Assembly: GCF_000384035.1 (NCBI RefSeq)
Contig: NZ_KB913024.1
Span: 4,007,162 to 4,071,161 of the forward strand
Length of the DNA stretch: 64,000 nucleotides
Direction: 5' to 3'
From: Actinopolyspora mortivallis DSM 44261
GTDB lineage: Bacteria > Actinomycetota > Actinomycetes > Mycobacteriales > Pseudonocardiaceae
Under the pieces are notes generated by a model. The model searched no databases. It was not told the DNA's origin and worked only from the letters and a program-made list of their open reading frames with translations. The position numbers and the translations under genes are program-made. How positions within the stretch are numbered: position 1 is the stretch's first letter; the number at the start of each line of letters is the position of its first letter. This document shows positions 39,644 through 49,663 of the stretch, in pieces.

Positions 39644-40792
39644 TCACTCCGCGCGGGAGTGCCAGGCGTCCCTGGCCCGCACGGCGAGGTCGGGCTGGTC
39701 GGCGAAGACCCCGTCGACGCCGGTGGCGAACAGGGCGTCGAGGAAGCCGAACACGTCCCCGTGGTCGGCTTCGCCTCCGGAGCTCCGGAAGTCGGCGGGC
39801 AGGAAGGTGTTCTCGGCCCGCACCGTGTAGGTGACCACCTTCAGTCCCGCCTCGTGGGCGTTGTCCACCAGCCGGGTGGGTTCGGTGAGGTACCCCCGTT
39901 CGTCGCGGGGCAGGATCATGGTGCTGACCGGAGCCACCCAGTCCGCGTACTTCGCGATGTCACGCATCCCCTCCGGGGTGACCATGTCCGCGTAGGTGCG
40001 GGGGTCACCGCTGTCCACGAAGTCGTAGGGGGCGCCGCTGCTCCACACCAGCTGCACCAGGTCGACCCGCAGTCGCCTGTGCAGCCACTGGAGGTTGCCC
40101 ACCTCGAAGGACTGGACGGCGACCTTGGCCCAGGGGGTGTTCAGTCCGTTGCGGTTGAGCGCCCACACCAGCCGGGGCTCCACGGCGAGCCCGGCCGAGC
40201 GGAAGTAGCTGGGGTGTTTGATCTCGGGGGCCAGGCCGATCCGCCTGCCGAGCTCGCGGGAGAGCTCCCGTTTGAGGTCGATGATCTCCTGCAGGGTGGG
40301 GATCTCGTAACGCCCGTCGTGGATCGTGTTCTCCTGCCGGAGCTCGGGGAGGCGTTCGGTGGCCCGCAGGGTTTTCAGCTCGGCCAGGGTGAAGTCCTCG
40401 GTGAACCAGCCGGTGACCTCGTTACCGTCGACGACCTTGGTGGTCCTGCGGTCGGCGAACTCGGGGTGCTGCTCCACGTCGGTGGTGCCGCTGATCTCGT
40501 TCTCGTGGCGGGCGACCAGCGCGCCGTCCTTGGTGGGCACGAGGTCCGGTTCGATGTAGTCGGCTCCCATGCGGGCGGCCAGCTCGTAGGAGGCCAGCGT
40601 GTGCTCCGGGCGGTAGCCGGAGGCGCCCCGGTGGCCGAACACCTCCACCAGGCTCTCGCCGCCCGGATGCCCCCGGCCGTGGTGGCCGGGTCGGTCGGCT
40701 CCGGCCTGTGGGGCGAGCGCGACCGCCGAGCACACGGACAGGGCGAGTGCGCACAGCAGGGCGCCGGTGCGCGATCTGGTTCCGCTCCGCAC
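39644..40792 (-). CDS. Secreted glycerophosphodiester phosphodiesterase
   Basis: About 382 residues from GTG 40792. A signal peptide ends near residue 32 (LSVCSAVALAPQAGA). The catalytic domain has FGHRGASGYRPEHT near 54 and EPDLVPTKDGALVARHE near 80, the metal and active-site residues of GlpQ-type enzymes. It splits deacylated phospholipids into glycerol-3-phosphate and alcohols outside the cell. GTG 40792 has GAGGAGG 8 nt upstream and gives a normal signal; ATG 40828 is in frame without a ribosome site. Confidence 0.9.
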   Translation of the reverse strand: MRSGTRSRTGALLCALALSVCSAVALAPQAGADRPGHHGRGHPGGESLVEVFGHRGASGYRPEHTLASYELAARMGADYIEPDLVPTKDGALVARHENEISGTTDVEQHPEFADRRTTKVVDGNEVTGWFTEDFTLAELKTLRATERLPELRQENTIHDGRYEIPTLQEIIDLKRELSRELGRRIGLAPEIKHPSYFRSAGLAVEPRLVWALNRNGLNTPWAKVAVQSFEVGNLQWLHRRLRVDLVQLVWSSGAPYDFVDSGDPRTYADMVTPEGMRDIAKYADWVAPVSTMILPRDERGYLTEPTRLVDNAHEAGLKVVTYTVRAENTFLPADFRSSGGEADHGDVFGFLDALFATGVDGVFADQPDLAVRARDAWHSRAE

Positions 40793-40977
40793 GGACACGA
40801 CCTCCTCGGTGGGTCTGGAATGACTCATGAGGGTGAAGTATCCCGTATGTCGGGCAACGCCGCGATCAAATGTGTACTTACGTACACCTACGGAACGGTG
40901 AACTCCTGTTGACCGGACTGCTCCGTTCGGAGGGGGCGGGGGTCGGTGCCGGTCCCCGAAGCTTTACGCTGCGGAGC

Positions 40978-42261
40978 GTGCGCATCCTCGTCATTGGTGC
41001 AGGCGGCAGGGAACACGCGATCGTGCTGGCGCTGTCCCGGGATCCGGATGTGACCGCGCTGGCCTGCGCGCCCGGCAACGCGGGAACCGCGACACTGGCC
41101 GAGTCCTACCCGGTCGACGTCGCCGACCCGAACTCGGTGACCGAACTCGCCGTGTGGTGGCGGGCCGATCTGGTGGTCTTCGGGCCGGAGACCCCGCTGG
41201 TGGCTGGGGTCGCCGACGCGGTACGGGCCGCCGGCGTCGCCTGCTTCGGTCCCTCCGGAGCCGCCGCGCGGATCGAGGGATCCAAGGCCTTCGCCAAGGA
41301 CGTCATGGTCTCCGCGGGCGTTCCGACCGCGCACAGCGAACGGGTGGACAACCCCGCCAAGCTGGACGCGGCCCTGGTCAACTTCGGCCCCACCTGGGTG
41401 GTCAAGGACGACGGGCTGGCCGGTGGCAAGGGGGTGCTGGTCACCGAGGACTTCGACGCCGCACGTGCGCACGCGCTGAAGCTGCTGGAGGACGGCCACC
41501 CGGTGCTGCTGGAGTCCTTCCTGGACGGGCCCGAGGCCTCGTTGTTCTGCCTGGTCGACGGCACGACGGTGCGTCCGCTGTTGCCCGCCCAGGACTTCAA
41601 GCGGGTGGGCGACGGCGACGTGGGGCCGAACACCGGTGGTATGGGCGCCTACGCCCCCCTGCCGTGGGCCCCGGAGGGGCTGGTGGAGGAGGTGGTGCGC
41701 ACCATCGTCCAGCCCACCGTGGACGAGTTGGCCGCGCGTGGCACCCCGTTCTCGGGACTGCTGTACGCGGGCTTGGCGTTGACCTCCTCCGGGCCGCAGG
41801 TCGTCGAGTTCAACTGTCGGTTCGGTGACCCGGAGACGCAGGCCGTGCTCGCGCTGCTGCGCACGCCGCTGTCGCGGCTACTGGGGGCGGTGGCGCGGGG
41901 TGAACTGGCCGCCGCCCCGGAACCGGAGTGGGAACCGGGGGCCGCCGTCACGGTGGTGTTGGCGGCCGAGGGCTACCCGGGCCCTCCCCGGGTGGACGAG
42001 GTCGTCGGCGGTGCCGACGCGCCGGGGGTACTGCACTCGGGAACCCGCACCGGGACCGAGGGCGGTGTGCTCTCCGCCGGGGGCAGGGTGCTGTCCGTGG
42101 TCGCCACCGGACGGGACCTGGAGACCGCGCGGGCGGAGGTCTACCGCAGGGTGGGCACGGTTCACCTGCCTGGGGCGCACTACCGCACCGACATCGCCGC
42201 GCGCGCGGCGCGGGGCGAACTCGCCGCACCGGAGAGGTCCGGTTCCGCCAAAGGGGTCTGA
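40978..42261 (+). CDS. purD: Phosphoribosylamine-glycine ligase
   Basis: A 427-residue ATP-grasp enzyme that makes GAR from phosphoribosylamine and glycine. [10 protein letters not shown] at residues 7-16 is the family start. Also present are GVPTAHS near 118, [13 protein letters not shown] near 142, [10 protein letters not shown] near 219 and [11 protein letters not shown] near 280. TACGCT (40965-40970) lies 7 nt before GTG 40978, so the mRNA is probably leaderless. Confidence 0.96.
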   Translation: MRILVIGAGGREHAIVLALSRDPDVTALACAPGNAGTATLAESYPVDVADPNSVTELAVWWRADLVVFGPETPLVAGVADAVRAAGVACFGPSGAAARIEGSKAFAKDVMVSAGVPTAHSERVDNPAKLDAALVNFGPTWVVKDDGLAGGKGVLVTEDFDAARAHALKLLEDGHPVLLESFLDGPEASLFCLVDGTTVRPLLPAQDFKRVGDGDVGPNTGGMGAYAPLPWAPEGLVEEVVRTIVQPTVDELAARGTPFSGLLYAGLALTSSGPQVVEFNCRFGDPETQAVLALLRTPLSRLLGAVARGELAAAPEPEWEPGAAVTVVLAAEGYPGPPRVDEVVGGADAPGVLHSGTRTGTEGGVLSAGGRVLSVVATGRDLETARAEVYRRVGTVHLPGAHYRTDIAARAARGELAAPERSGSAKGV

Positions 42262-42460
42262 CTCCGGCGCACCACGCCTTCGTTTTCCCCGCACGGGGCG
42301 TCACAGCGTGGCGGCTGTGGGATGCTGGGGAGGCGGCCCCGGTCCCGGCCGGACCGCCGGGGCGGTTCACCGGAGGTCGGTCCGACCGCCGGTACCGCGC
42401 GGGGTCGTCGCCGGGAAGGTGCCCGGGACCCGATCCGGACTCGTGACGAGGTGAGCCGAC

Positions 42461-42649
42461 ATGTGGTGGAAAGTCGTTCTCGGGCTGCTCGCGCTCTGGC
42501 TGGTGATCACGGTCGGTGGGGCGATCATCGGGTTCGTGATCAAGGGCCTGTTCTGGATCGCCGTGCTCGGCGGGGTGTTGTTCCTGGCCACGGCGGCGGT
42601 CGGCTGGGCGAAGAAGGACAACCGGCAGCTGCGCGACGGACCGAGGTGA
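42461..42649 (+). CDS. Small two-helix membrane protein
   Basis: A 62-residue protein with two hydrophobic helices (about 4-26 and 28-48) and a basic polar tail (AKKDNRQLRDGPR). It follows CGAGGTGAG. Function is unknown. Similar small hydrophobic proteins occur in actinobacteria. It is convergent with the threonine aldolase gene. Confidence 0.7.
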   Translation: MWWKVVLGLLALWLVITVGGAIIGFVIKGLFWIAVLGGVLFLATAAVGWAKKDNRQLRDGPR

Positions 42650-42721
42650 CCGGACGGTCGGGTTCCACCCGCTGAGGGACCGGCCCCGGCGGCGTCGACG
42701 GTGCCGCTGGTGACCGCCTCC

Positions 42722-43729
42722 TCAGGAGACCGCGTCGATGCGGCGCAGCGCCTCGTCGACGTCGGTGGAGCGTACGTCCCCGTGGGTGACGAAGCGCAGT
42801 TTCCCGCCCATCGGCACCGCGAGCACGCCGATCCCCTCCAGCCATTCGAGGCTGTGCCGCACGTCCGGCACGGAGGCCAGCACGATGTTGGTCTGCGGTG
42901 GGGTGACGTTCCATCCCCGCGTGATCAGCCCTTCCGCGAGCCGTTTCGCGTTGTCGTGGTCGGTGCGTAGCCGCTCGGTGCGTTCGAGGGCCACGAGTCC
43001 GGCCGCGGCCAGCACCCCACCCTGGCGTACTCCGCCGCCGAGCATCTTGCGCGTACGCCGGGCCCGTTCGACGAACTCGGCGTCTCCGGCCACGGCGGAG
43101 CCCACGGGGGCGCCCAGCCCTTTGCTCAGGCAGATCTGCACCGTGTCGACTCCGACGGTCAGGGCGGCCACGGGCACGCCGAGCGCGACCGAGGCGTTGA
43201 ACAGGCGGGCGCCGTCCAGGTGGACCCGCATCCCGTTGTCCCTGGCGGCGGCGGCGAGCTGGGCGTGTTCGTCCGGGGGGATGGCCGTACCTCCGGCCGC
43301 GTTGTGCGTGTTCTCCAGGCACAGCAGCGTGGTGCGCAGGGCGTCGTACCGTCCGTTGTCGGCGGATTCGGAGCGGACCAGCCAGGGGCTGGGGCGGCCC
43401 GCTCCGGCGTCCCAGCTGAGCGGCTCGGGCATTCCCCCGGCCAGCCAGGCCGCCGAGCCGAGTTCGTGGGTGAGCACGTGTGCCCCGCGCGGTGCCAGGA
43501 AACGTTCCCCGCGTTCCAGGTGCAGGCACAGGGCGATCAGGTTGCCCATGGTGCCGCTGGGAACCCACAGGGCCGCCTCGGTGCCGAGCAGTTCCGCGAC
43601 CCGGTGCTCCAGTCTGCGCATGGTGGGATCGCGGTCCAGGACGTCGTCGCCGACCTCGGCGGCGGCCATGGCCTCCGTCATCCGCTCGTCCGGACGGGTC
43701 ACCGTGTCGGAACGGAGATCAATCGGCAT
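42722..43729 (-). CDS. Low-specificity L-threonine aldolase (PLP enzyme)
   Basis: A 335-residue fold-type I PLP protein that cleaves threonine or similar beta-hydroxy amino acids to glycine and an aldehyde. The start MPIDLRSDTVTRP is a hallmark. Others are GNLIALCLHLERG near 80, HLDGARLFNA near 170 and the PLP lysine in CLSKGLGAPVGS near 200. ATG 43729 is the family-typical start. A GTG four codons upstream (43741) has TGTGAT 6 nt before it and could be a leaderless start. Confidence 0.9.
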   Translation of the reverse strand: MPIDLRSDTVTRPDERMTEAMAAAEVGDDVLDRDPTMRRLEHRVAELLGTEAALWVPSGTMGNLIALCLHLERGERFLAPRGAHVLTHELGSAAWLAGGMPEPLSWDAGAGRPSPWLVRSESADNGRYDALRTTLLCLENTHNAAGGTAIPPDEHAQLAAAARDNGMRVHLDGARLFNASVALGVPVAALTVGVDTVQICLSKGLGAPVGSAVAGDAEFVERARRTRKMLGGGVRQGGVLAAAGLVALERTERLRTDHDNAKRLAEGLITRGWNVTPPQTNIVLASVPDVRHSLEWLEGIGVLAVPMGGKLRFVTHGDVRSTDVDEALRRIDAVS

Positions 43730-43909
43730 CAATTTGGTCACGAACGGATCACACCATATTCGGTCGTTCGTGGGGAATCGGGGCGCACACCCCCGACCGT
43801 GTGGACGCTGCGGTGGGGGCGTGGTGACCGTGGTGGCCCGACGTGCAACCGTGTGGGACGGACGACCCGTCCTGTCACGTGTCGGCACGCAACGAGCGGA
43901 GGCTTCCGC

Positions 43910-44428
43910 GTGGACCAACGCGAGGAGCAGGAGTTCGCGGAGTACTTCGCGGCTCGGCGGGAGGCGGTGCGTCGCATGGCCTACATGATGTGCGGCGACT
44001 GGCACCGTGCGGACGACCTTGCCCAGCAGGCGTTCATCGCGGTGCACCGCAGGTGGCGCAAGATCCGCGACAAGGAGGCGCTGGACGCCTACGTGCGGCG
44101 GACGCTCACCCGGGCGGTGATCGACGAGTCCCGGAAGCCGTGGCGACGGGAGCGCGCGGTGGAGCGGCTGCCGGAACGGCCCTCCGGCGACGGCGAGGTG
44201 GACGACTCCGTGACCACGCGACGTACCTTGCTGGCCGGACTGCGCATGGTGCCGCCGAAGCAGCGGGCCGTGCTCGTGCTGCGCTATCTGGAGGGGCTGG
44301 ACGTGGCCGGGGTGGCCGAGGTCATGCGATGCAGCGAGGGCAACGTCAAAAGCCAGACGGCCCGGGGGCTGGAGGCGCTCCGCGCCGCGCTCGGCGACTC
44401 GCTCGGCGATCTGCGGTCGACGTCGTGA
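43910..44428 (+). CDS. SigE-family ECF sigma factor
   Basis: A 172-residue sigma factor of the SigE-like actinobacterial group. Region 2 includes EAVRRMAYMMCGDWHRADDLAQQAF. Region 4 includes LPPKQRAVLVLRYLEGLDVAGVAEVM-type residues (core MRCSEGNVKSQTARGLEAL). GTG 43910 has GGAGG 7 nt upstream. It is followed after 12 bp by a membrane protein gene, in the usual sigma/anti-sigma arrangement. Confidence 0.9.
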   Translation: MDQREEQEFAEYFAARREAVRRMAYMMCGDWHRADDLAQQAFIAVHRRWRKIRDKEALDAYVRRTLTRAVIDESRKPWRRERAVERLPERPSGDGEVDDSVTTRRTLLAGLRMVPPKQRAVLVLRYLEGLDVAGVAEVMRCSEGNVKSQTARGLEALRAALGDSLGDLRSTS

Positions 44429-44440
44429 GGAGGTGCGGTG

Positions 44441-45115
44441 GTGCGTGAGCACGAGCTTGCCGAGTTGTTCCGGGACGCGGCGGGGGAGCCCCCCGAGGCC
44501 ACGTTCGACGAACGGGACGTGGTCCGCGCCTCGCGGCGGGTGACGGCCCGCAGGCGGATGGGCGCCGTCGGAGGATCGCTGGCCGTGGCGGCCGTGCTGG
44601 TCACCGGGGTCGGTTTCGGCGCGGGGTGGTTACCCGGCGGGACGACCGGTCAGAGCGAACGTCCCCGCGCGGGGGTCTCGGAGCAGGGGGCTCCCTCCCC
44701 CCGGTCCGGTGGGGGGCAGGGCCCCACGGCGCTGTCCGTGCCCGGTGGCTCGCAGGGGTGCGGCCCGCCCGACCGGAGGCTGGCGGGGGCGCTCTCGGAG
44801 CAGTTGCCCGGCCGGAGCCCTTCCGGCGACCCGGTGGCCGCCGAGGAGTGTCCTCCCGGGGCGGAGGCGGCCTCCTTCCGGGTTCGCCAGGAGGGAGACA
44901 GCGGTAGCGTCACGGCGATCCTGCGCCCCGCCGCCGCGGGCATGTCGGCCGGTTCGGCCGAGGTGCGGCACCTCCCGGACGGGGGACTGGAGGTGACCGT
45001 GCGCGCCGACAGCGGCAAGGAGTTGACCCTGCGCAGCAGTCCCGGTGGGGACGGTTCTGCGCCCTACGCCGGCGAGCTGCGGGAGATCGCCCGCGAGCTC
45101 GCCGGGCGGTTGTGA
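44441..45115 (+). CDS. Membrane-anchored partner of the SigE-type sigma factor
   Basis: A 224-residue protein. The N-terminal ~40 residues are cytoplasmic and charged (EHELAELFRDAAGEPP), one membrane helix follows (GGSLAVAAVLVTGVGFGAG), and the extracytoplasmic part is Gly/Ser/Pro-rich with two cysteines. The layout is that of an anti-sigma factor or sensor, though no zinc-binding HxxxCxxC motif is seen. GTG 44441 lies 7 nt after GAGGAGG; GTG 44438 is possible. It is probably co-translated with the sigma gene. Confidence 0.75.
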   Translation: MREHELAELFRDAAGEPPEATFDERDVVRASRRVTARRRMGAVGGSLAVAAVLVTGVGFGAGWLPGGTTGQSERPRAGVSEQGAPSPRSGGGQGPTALSVPGGSQGCGPPDRRLAGALSEQLPGRSPSGDPVAAEECPPGAEAASFRVRQEGDSGSVTAILRPAAAGMSAGSAEVRHLPDGGLEVTVRADSGKELTLRSSPGGDGSAPYAGELREIARELAGRL

Positions 45116-45310
45116 CTCGTGTTCTGCGGGGAGCCCTCCCGCCGGGCACCCTCGGGCAACGACGTGTCCCCGCCCCGTCGTGCGGTGGCGTCGTGACGGG
45201 CGCCGGATGGTAGAGGGTGGTGGCCCCGCCCACCAGAATGGGACGCTCGTACCACTTTTTGGGTAGTGTGTCCGACGAGCAACGGGACGTACTCGAAGGA
45301 CGTGGCGAGC

Positions 45311-45634
45311 ATGGCGTGGCTGGTGTTGATCCTTTCCGGTGTGCTGGAGGCGGGATGGGCCGTGTCACTGAAACTCTCGGAGGGTTTCAGCAGGCTGCTG
45401 CCCAGCCTGACCTTCCTGGTGCTGTCGGCGGGCAGCTTCGTCGGGCTCGCCTGGGCGATGCGGTCGCTGCCGGTGGGCCCGGCCTACGCGGTGTGGACCG
45501 GGATAGGGGCGGCGCTGACCGCGCTGATCGGCATGGTCTGGCTCGGCGACGCCGTGTCCGCGGTCAAGATCGTCTCGATCGTGCTGATCATCTCCGGGGT
45601 GCTGGGCCTCAACCTGGCCGGTGTCGGGCACTGA
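45311..45634 (+). CDS. SMR family exporter, guanidinium (Gdx/SugE) type
   Basis: A 107-residue four-helix protein. LEAGWAVSLKLSEGFSR carries the conserved Glu13 and Trp16 of Gdx proteins, and WAMRSLPVGPAYAVWTGIGA is the SugE signature. Gdx proteins export guanidinium in exchange for protons. A guanidine riboswitch often precedes them; none was recognised by eye in 45117-45310. It is followed by a TetR gene, an arrangement seen also at 3064-3971. Confidence 0.88.
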   Translation: MAWLVLILSGVLEAGWAVSLKLSEGFSRLLPSLTFLVLSAGSFVGLAWAMRSLPVGPAYAVWTGIGAALTALIGMVWLGDAVSAVKIVSIVLIISGVLGLNLAGVGH

Positions 45635-45700
45635 GCCGGTCCGAGTGCGGGAGGTCCGTCGATCCCCCTTCCGGCCGGTGGGGCGGCTAGGATCGGGCCG

Positions 45701-46303
45701 ATGACGGCGGCGAGCACCCCGAAGGGGGAACGACGGCGGCACCTGCTCGTGGTCGCCGCCGCCCAACTGCTTTCCGAGGGAGGGTTCGCGGCGGTCCGGC
45801 ACCGGGCGGTCGCCGAACGGGCCGGGTTGCCGCTGGCCTCGACGACGTACTACTTCGACTCCATCGAGGAACTGATCACCGCGGCCGTGCGCCACGAGGC
45901 CGAACGGGAACTGGAGGCGGGCAGGCAGCGACTGCACCGCCTCTCCGAGCGGTCCTACGACACCGGTGAGGTGGTGGAACTGGTGCTGGACCTGCTGCTG
46001 GGCGAGGCCTCCCGGGACGGTGGAGTGGACTCGGTGCTGCTGCGCTACGAGCGCCTGGTCGGTTCGCCGCGCAGGCCCTACCTGGCCGAGCCGATGCGGG
46101 AGATGGCCGCCCGGCTGCACGAGCTGATCGACGAGATATTCCGGCGTTCGGGTATGGACCTCGACCGGGAGCGGATGTTCGAACTGATCGCGTTGGTCGA
46201 CGGGGCCGTGGTCAACGCTCTGATCGAGAGCGACCCCGACCCCCGAGGGGCGGCCCGGAGGATGCTGCGCGCCCAGCTGGAGCGGGGCTCCTCCCCCCCG
46301 TGA
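45701..46303 (+). CDS. TetR family regulator following the Gdx gene
   Basis: A 200-residue TetR protein. The helix-turn-helix includes HRAVAERAGLPLASTTYYFDSIEEL (core AERAGLPLASTTYYFDSI, about 38-55). It resembles the TetR at 3384, which also ends its DNA-binding domain in YYFDSI. TAGGAT (45688-45693) lies 7 nt before the ATG, so it probably has its own leaderless transcript. Its likely target is the adjacent SMR gene. Confidence 0.88.
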   Translation: MTAASTPKGERRRHLLVVAAAQLLSEGGFAAVRHRAVAERAGLPLASTTYYFDSIEELITAAVRHEAERELEAGRQRLHRLSERSYDTGEVVELVLDLLLGEASRDGGVDSVLLRYERLVGSPRRPYLAEPMREMAARLHELIDEIFRRSGMDLDRERMFELIALVDGAVVNALIESDPDPRGAARRMLRAQLERGSSPP

Positions 46304-46440
46304 GGGGCAGTGACCGGCAGGTGGACCGTCGGGCCGGAGACGACCGGAGTCGGTCGGCAACGGTCGGTGCCCCTTCTCCGGTCCGAGCCGCTTTCACGCG
46401 GGCGGGAGGGCCCCGCCCCGGCCCGGTATCCTTGCCGGAC

Positions 46441-47874
46441 GTGACGGACAAGCCCAGCATTCCCGACGCACTGGCGAGCCGCTACGCCTCGCCCGAGTTG
46501 GTGCGGCTCTGGTCGCCGCGACACAAGGTGGTTCTGGAGCGCAGGCTGTGGCTCGCGGTGCTGCGGGCGCAGTCCGAGCTCGGCGTCGACGTCCCGGAGC
46601 GGGCGCTGCGGGACTACGAGGAGGTCCTCGAACGGGTCGACCTGGACTCCATCGCCGAACGGGAACGTGTGACCAGGCACGACGTCAAGGCCCGCATCGA
46701 GGAGTTCAATGACCTCGCCGGGCACGAGCACGTGCACAAGGGCATGACCTCGCGGGATCTCACCGAGAACGTGGAGCAGTTGCAGATCCGGCGCAGCCTG
46801 GAGCACGTGCGCGACCGCACCGTGGCGGTGCTGGCCAGGCTCGGGCAGTTGGCCAGTGAGCACGGCGAGCTCGTCATGGCCGGGCGTTCGCACAACGTCG
46901 CGGCCCAGGCGACCACGCTGGGCAAACGGTTCGCCACCGCCGCCGACGAGCTGCTGGTCGCCTACCACCGGCTGGAGGAACTGCTGGCGCGCTACCCGCT
47001 GCGCGGCATCAAGGGCCCGGTGGGCACCGCCCAGGACGCGCTGGACCTGTTCGACGGCGACGAGGACAAACTGGCGCAGCTGGAGCGCAGGGTCGCCGGT
47101 CACCTCGGTTTCGGTCGGGTGCTCGGCAGTGTGGGGCAGGTGTATCCGCGTTCGCTCGACTTCGAGGTGCTCACCACCCTGTCGCAGCTGGCGGCCGCCC
47201 CGTCCAGCCTGGCCAAGACGATCCGGCTGATGGCGGGCAACGAGCTGGTCACCGAGGGGTTCAAACCGGGTCAGGTCGGTTCCAGCGCCATGCCGCACAA
47301 GATGAACACCCGCTCCTGCGAGCGGATCAACGGGCTGGCGGTGGTGCTGCGCGGCTACGTCTCCATGTCCGGGGAGCTGGCCGGGGACCAGTGGAACGAG
47401 GGGGACGTGTCCTGCTCGGTGGTGCGCCGGGTGGCGCTGCCGGACGCGTTCTTCGCCTTCGACGGGCTGCTGGAGACGCTGCTGACCGTGCTGGACGAGT
47501 TCGGCGCGTTCCCCGCCGTGATCGGGCGGGAACTGGACCGCTACCTGCCGTTTCTGGCCACGACCAAGGTGCTCATGGCCGCCGTGCGCGCCGGGGTCGG
47601 CCGGGAGAGCGCCCACGAGGCGATCAAGGAGCACGCGGTGGCCGTGGCGTTGGACATGCGCGAGCGCGGTCTGGAGCGCAACGACCTGCTGGACCGACTG
47701 GCCGCTGACGAGCGGATCCCGCTGGACCGCGAGCAGCTCGGGTGGCTGCTCTCCGACCCGCTGGAGTTCACCGGCGCGGCCTCCAGCCAGGTGCGCGAGG
47801 TCGTCGGGGAGATCAACGGGATCACCGAGCGGTATCCGGAGGCCGCCGCCTACACGCCCTCCCCGATCCTGTGA
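46441..47874 (+). CDS. purB: Adenylosuccinate lyase
   Basis: A 477-residue fumarase-superfamily enzyme acting twice in purine synthesis (SAICAR and adenylosuccinate cleavage). [14 protein letters not shown] near residue 98, [11 protein letters not shown] near 145, and the signature loop [15 protein letters not shown] near 280 with the catalytic Ser are intact. TATCCT (46427-46432) lies 8 nt before GTG 46441, suggesting a leaderless mRNA. purC follows after 58 bp. Confidence 0.96.
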   Translation: MTDKPSIPDALASRYASPELVRLWSPRHKVVLERRLWLAVLRAQSELGVDVPERALRDYEEVLERVDLDSIAERERVTRHDVKARIEEFNDLAGHEHVHKGMTSRDLTENVEQLQIRRSLEHVRDRTVAVLARLGQLASEHGELVMAGRSHNVAAQATTLGKRFATAADELLVAYHRLEELLARYPLRGIKGPVGTAQDALDLFDGDEDKLAQLERRVAGHLGFGRVLGSVGQVYPRSLDFEVLTTLSQLAAAPSSLAKTIRLMAGNELVTEGFKPGQVGSSAMPHKMNTRSCERINGLAVVLRGYVSMSGELAGDQWNEGDVSCSVVRRVALPDAFFAFDGLLETLLTVLDEFGAFPAVIGRELDRYLPFLATTKVLMAAVRAGVGRESAHEAIKEHAVAVALDMRERGLERNDLLDRLAADERIPLDREQLGWLLSDPLEFTGAASSQVREVVGEINGITERYPEAAAYTPSPIL

Positions 47875-47932
47875 AGCGGCCGGGTGGCTTCCCCCCGGGA
47901 GGACGCCGTCTCCGGTGAGGCAGAATGCCCCC

Positions 47933-48835
47933 GTGGTCGCGCTTTCCGAGTACCGTCCGGTCGCCGCAGGCAAGGTCCGTGAGCTCTACGAGGTCGACGA
48001 GAACCATCTGTTGATGGTCGCCTCCGACCGCGTGTCGGCCTACGACCACGTGCTGAGCACTCCCGTTCCGGACAAGGGGCGGGTGCTCACGGCGATGACC
48101 GTGTTCTGGCTCGAACTGCTCGGTGACCTGGTGGACAACCACCTGGTCGCCGTGGGCGACGACCCGCGCATCCCTCCCGAGGTGCGCGGCAGGGCGTTGC
48201 TGGTGCGCAACCTGGACATGCTGCCCGTGGAGTGCGTGGCCCGGGGCTATCTCACCGGTTCGGGGCTGAGCGAGTACCGCGACACCGGCGCCGTGTGCGG
48301 GGTGCCGTTGCCCGACGGGCTCACCGAGGCCTCGGCGTTGCCGGAGCCGATCTTCACCCCGGCCACCAAGGCCGAGCTGGGCGAGCACGACGAGAACGTC
48401 AGTTTCGCCGCCGTGGCCGAGACGGTGGGTCCGACCATCGCCGACCGACTCCGGGACCTGACGCTGCGGGTCTACGAGCGGGCCGCCGAACACGCGCGGC
48501 AGCGCGGGGTGATCCTGGCCGACACCAAGTTCGAGTTCGGCGTCTCCTCCACGGGGGATCTGGTGCTGGCCGACGAGGTGCTCACCCCGGACTCCTCCCG
48601 CTACTGGCCCGCCGACGAGTACGAGCCGGGCAGGCCGCAGGCCTCCTTCGACAAGCAGTACGTGCGGGACTGGCTGACCTCCCCCGAGTCGGGGTGGGAC
48701 CGTGCCTCGGACGTCGCGCCCCCGCCGTTGCCCGCCGAGGTGGTGACCGCCACCCGACAGCGCTACGTGGAGGCCTACGAGCGGATCACCGGCCGCGACC
48801 TCGCCGACTGGCCCACCGACGTCGAACAGGGCTGA
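47933..48835 (+). CDS. purC: SAICAR synthetase
   Basis: A 300-residue enzyme that joins CAIR and aspartate. [26 protein letters not shown] near residue 12 (core SDRVSAYD), [13 protein letters not shown] near 98 and LADTKFEFG near 195 are the family motifs. CAGAAT (47921-47926) lies 6 nt before GTG 47933; this supports that start over GTG 47915. It follows purB on the same strand. Confidence 0.95.
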   Translation: MVALSEYRPVAAGKVRELYEVDENHLLMVASDRVSAYDHVLSTPVPDKGRVLTAMTVFWLELLGDLVDNHLVAVGDDPRIPPEVRGRALLVRNLDMLPVECVARGYLTGSGLSEYRDTGAVCGVPLPDGLTEASALPEPIFTPATKAELGEHDENVSFAAVAETVGPTIADRLRDLTLRVYERAAEHARQRGVILADTKFEFGVSSTGDLVLADEVLTPDSSRYWPADEYEPGRPQASFDKQYVRDWLTSPESGWDRASDVAPPPLPAEVVTATRQRYVEAYERITGRDLADWPTDVEQG

Positions 48836-48919
48836 CCCGGCCCGCCGTACGTTCCTTTCCCCCGCCGCTCACGCGGGTGTCGTGTCGGGGACACGTTCCC
48901 GTCACGGGGCGCTGGCCCC

Positions 48920-49651
48920 ATGGGGCCCGTGGGTACACGACTCGTGGTCGCGCTGCACGGGATCTCCGGCGGCGCTGAGCTGGAGGACTGCGCGCGTTTC
49001 GCCCGCGCGCTGGAGGACCGTGCCGTCGCGCTCTGCCCGCTGCTCCGACCCGCCGTGTTGGATGATCCCGCCGTGGCCGACTGGGTGGTCCGGCGCGCGG
49101 CTCTGGGGGACGCCGTGGTGCTCCACGGCCTCGGCGGGACGCCCGGCCTCGGCCGGGCCCCGCACTCGTTGCCGGAGCACGAGGCGCGGCTGTGGCTGTC
49201 GGCGGCGCTGCTCCCGTTCGAGCGGCTGGGCCTGCGCGTCGTGTCCTTCGCCGCCACGGGCGACCGGGTCTGCTCGGGTTTCCTGAGGGCGCTGTGGGAT
49301 TTCGGCTTCGTGCTCTGTGTGAGCCCGGCGGGGCTGCGGCACCCCTGGAGTGGGGGGACACGGCGCCTGCCCACCCGGGGATCCGCCGGCGGGAGGTGGC
49401 CGTGGTCCCGCGCGCGTTCGGGGATGCGACGGGCGTGCTCCGGGGGAGGTTCCCCGGTGCGGCTGGCGGTGTCCGCGGCGGACCTGTGTGTGCCCCGCGG
49501 TCGGGCGGCGGCGCTGGCGGCCGTGGACCGCGCCCTGGAGGACGGTGCCGTGCCGGTGACGTATCCGGAGCTGGGCACGCCCTCTCCCGCCCCGTCCCCC
49601 GGCGGCGGGGTGCGGGGCGGGAGGGTCAACCCGGACCCGTTGACCAGGTGA
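48920..49651 (+). CDS. DUF2334-like (polysaccharide deacetylase-like) protein
   Basis: A 243-residue protein resembling the DUF2334 group of NodB-like hydrolases. It has TRLVVALHGIS at the start, GDAVVLHGLG near 65, LPEHEARLWLSAALLPFERLGL near 85-107 and DRALEDGAVPVTYPEL near 220. The usual NodB metal residues are hard to recognise, so activity is uncertain. The middle (about 140-180) is irregular and Arg/Gly-rich. It is on the same strand as purC, 84 bp away, and nearly meets the convergent MBL gene. Confidence 0.65.
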   Translation: MGPVGTRLVVALHGISGGAELEDCARFARALEDRAVALCPLLRPAVLDDPAVADWVVRRAALGDAVVLHGLGGTPGLGRAPHSLPEHEARLWLSAALLPFERLGLRVVSFAATGDRVCSGFLRALWDFGFVLCVSPAGLRHPWSGGTRRLPTRGSAGGRWPWSRARSGMRRACSGGGSPVRLAVSAADLCVPRGRAAALAAVDRALEDGAVPVTYPELGTPSPAPSPGGGVRGGRVNPDPLTR

Positions 49652-49663
49652 GCCAGGCCGCGG

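Noticed and set aside
45117-45310. Possible guanidine riboswitch before the Gdx gene
   Set aside because: No convincing ykkC, mini-ykkC or ykkC-III core was recognised by eye; needs a covariance-model search.
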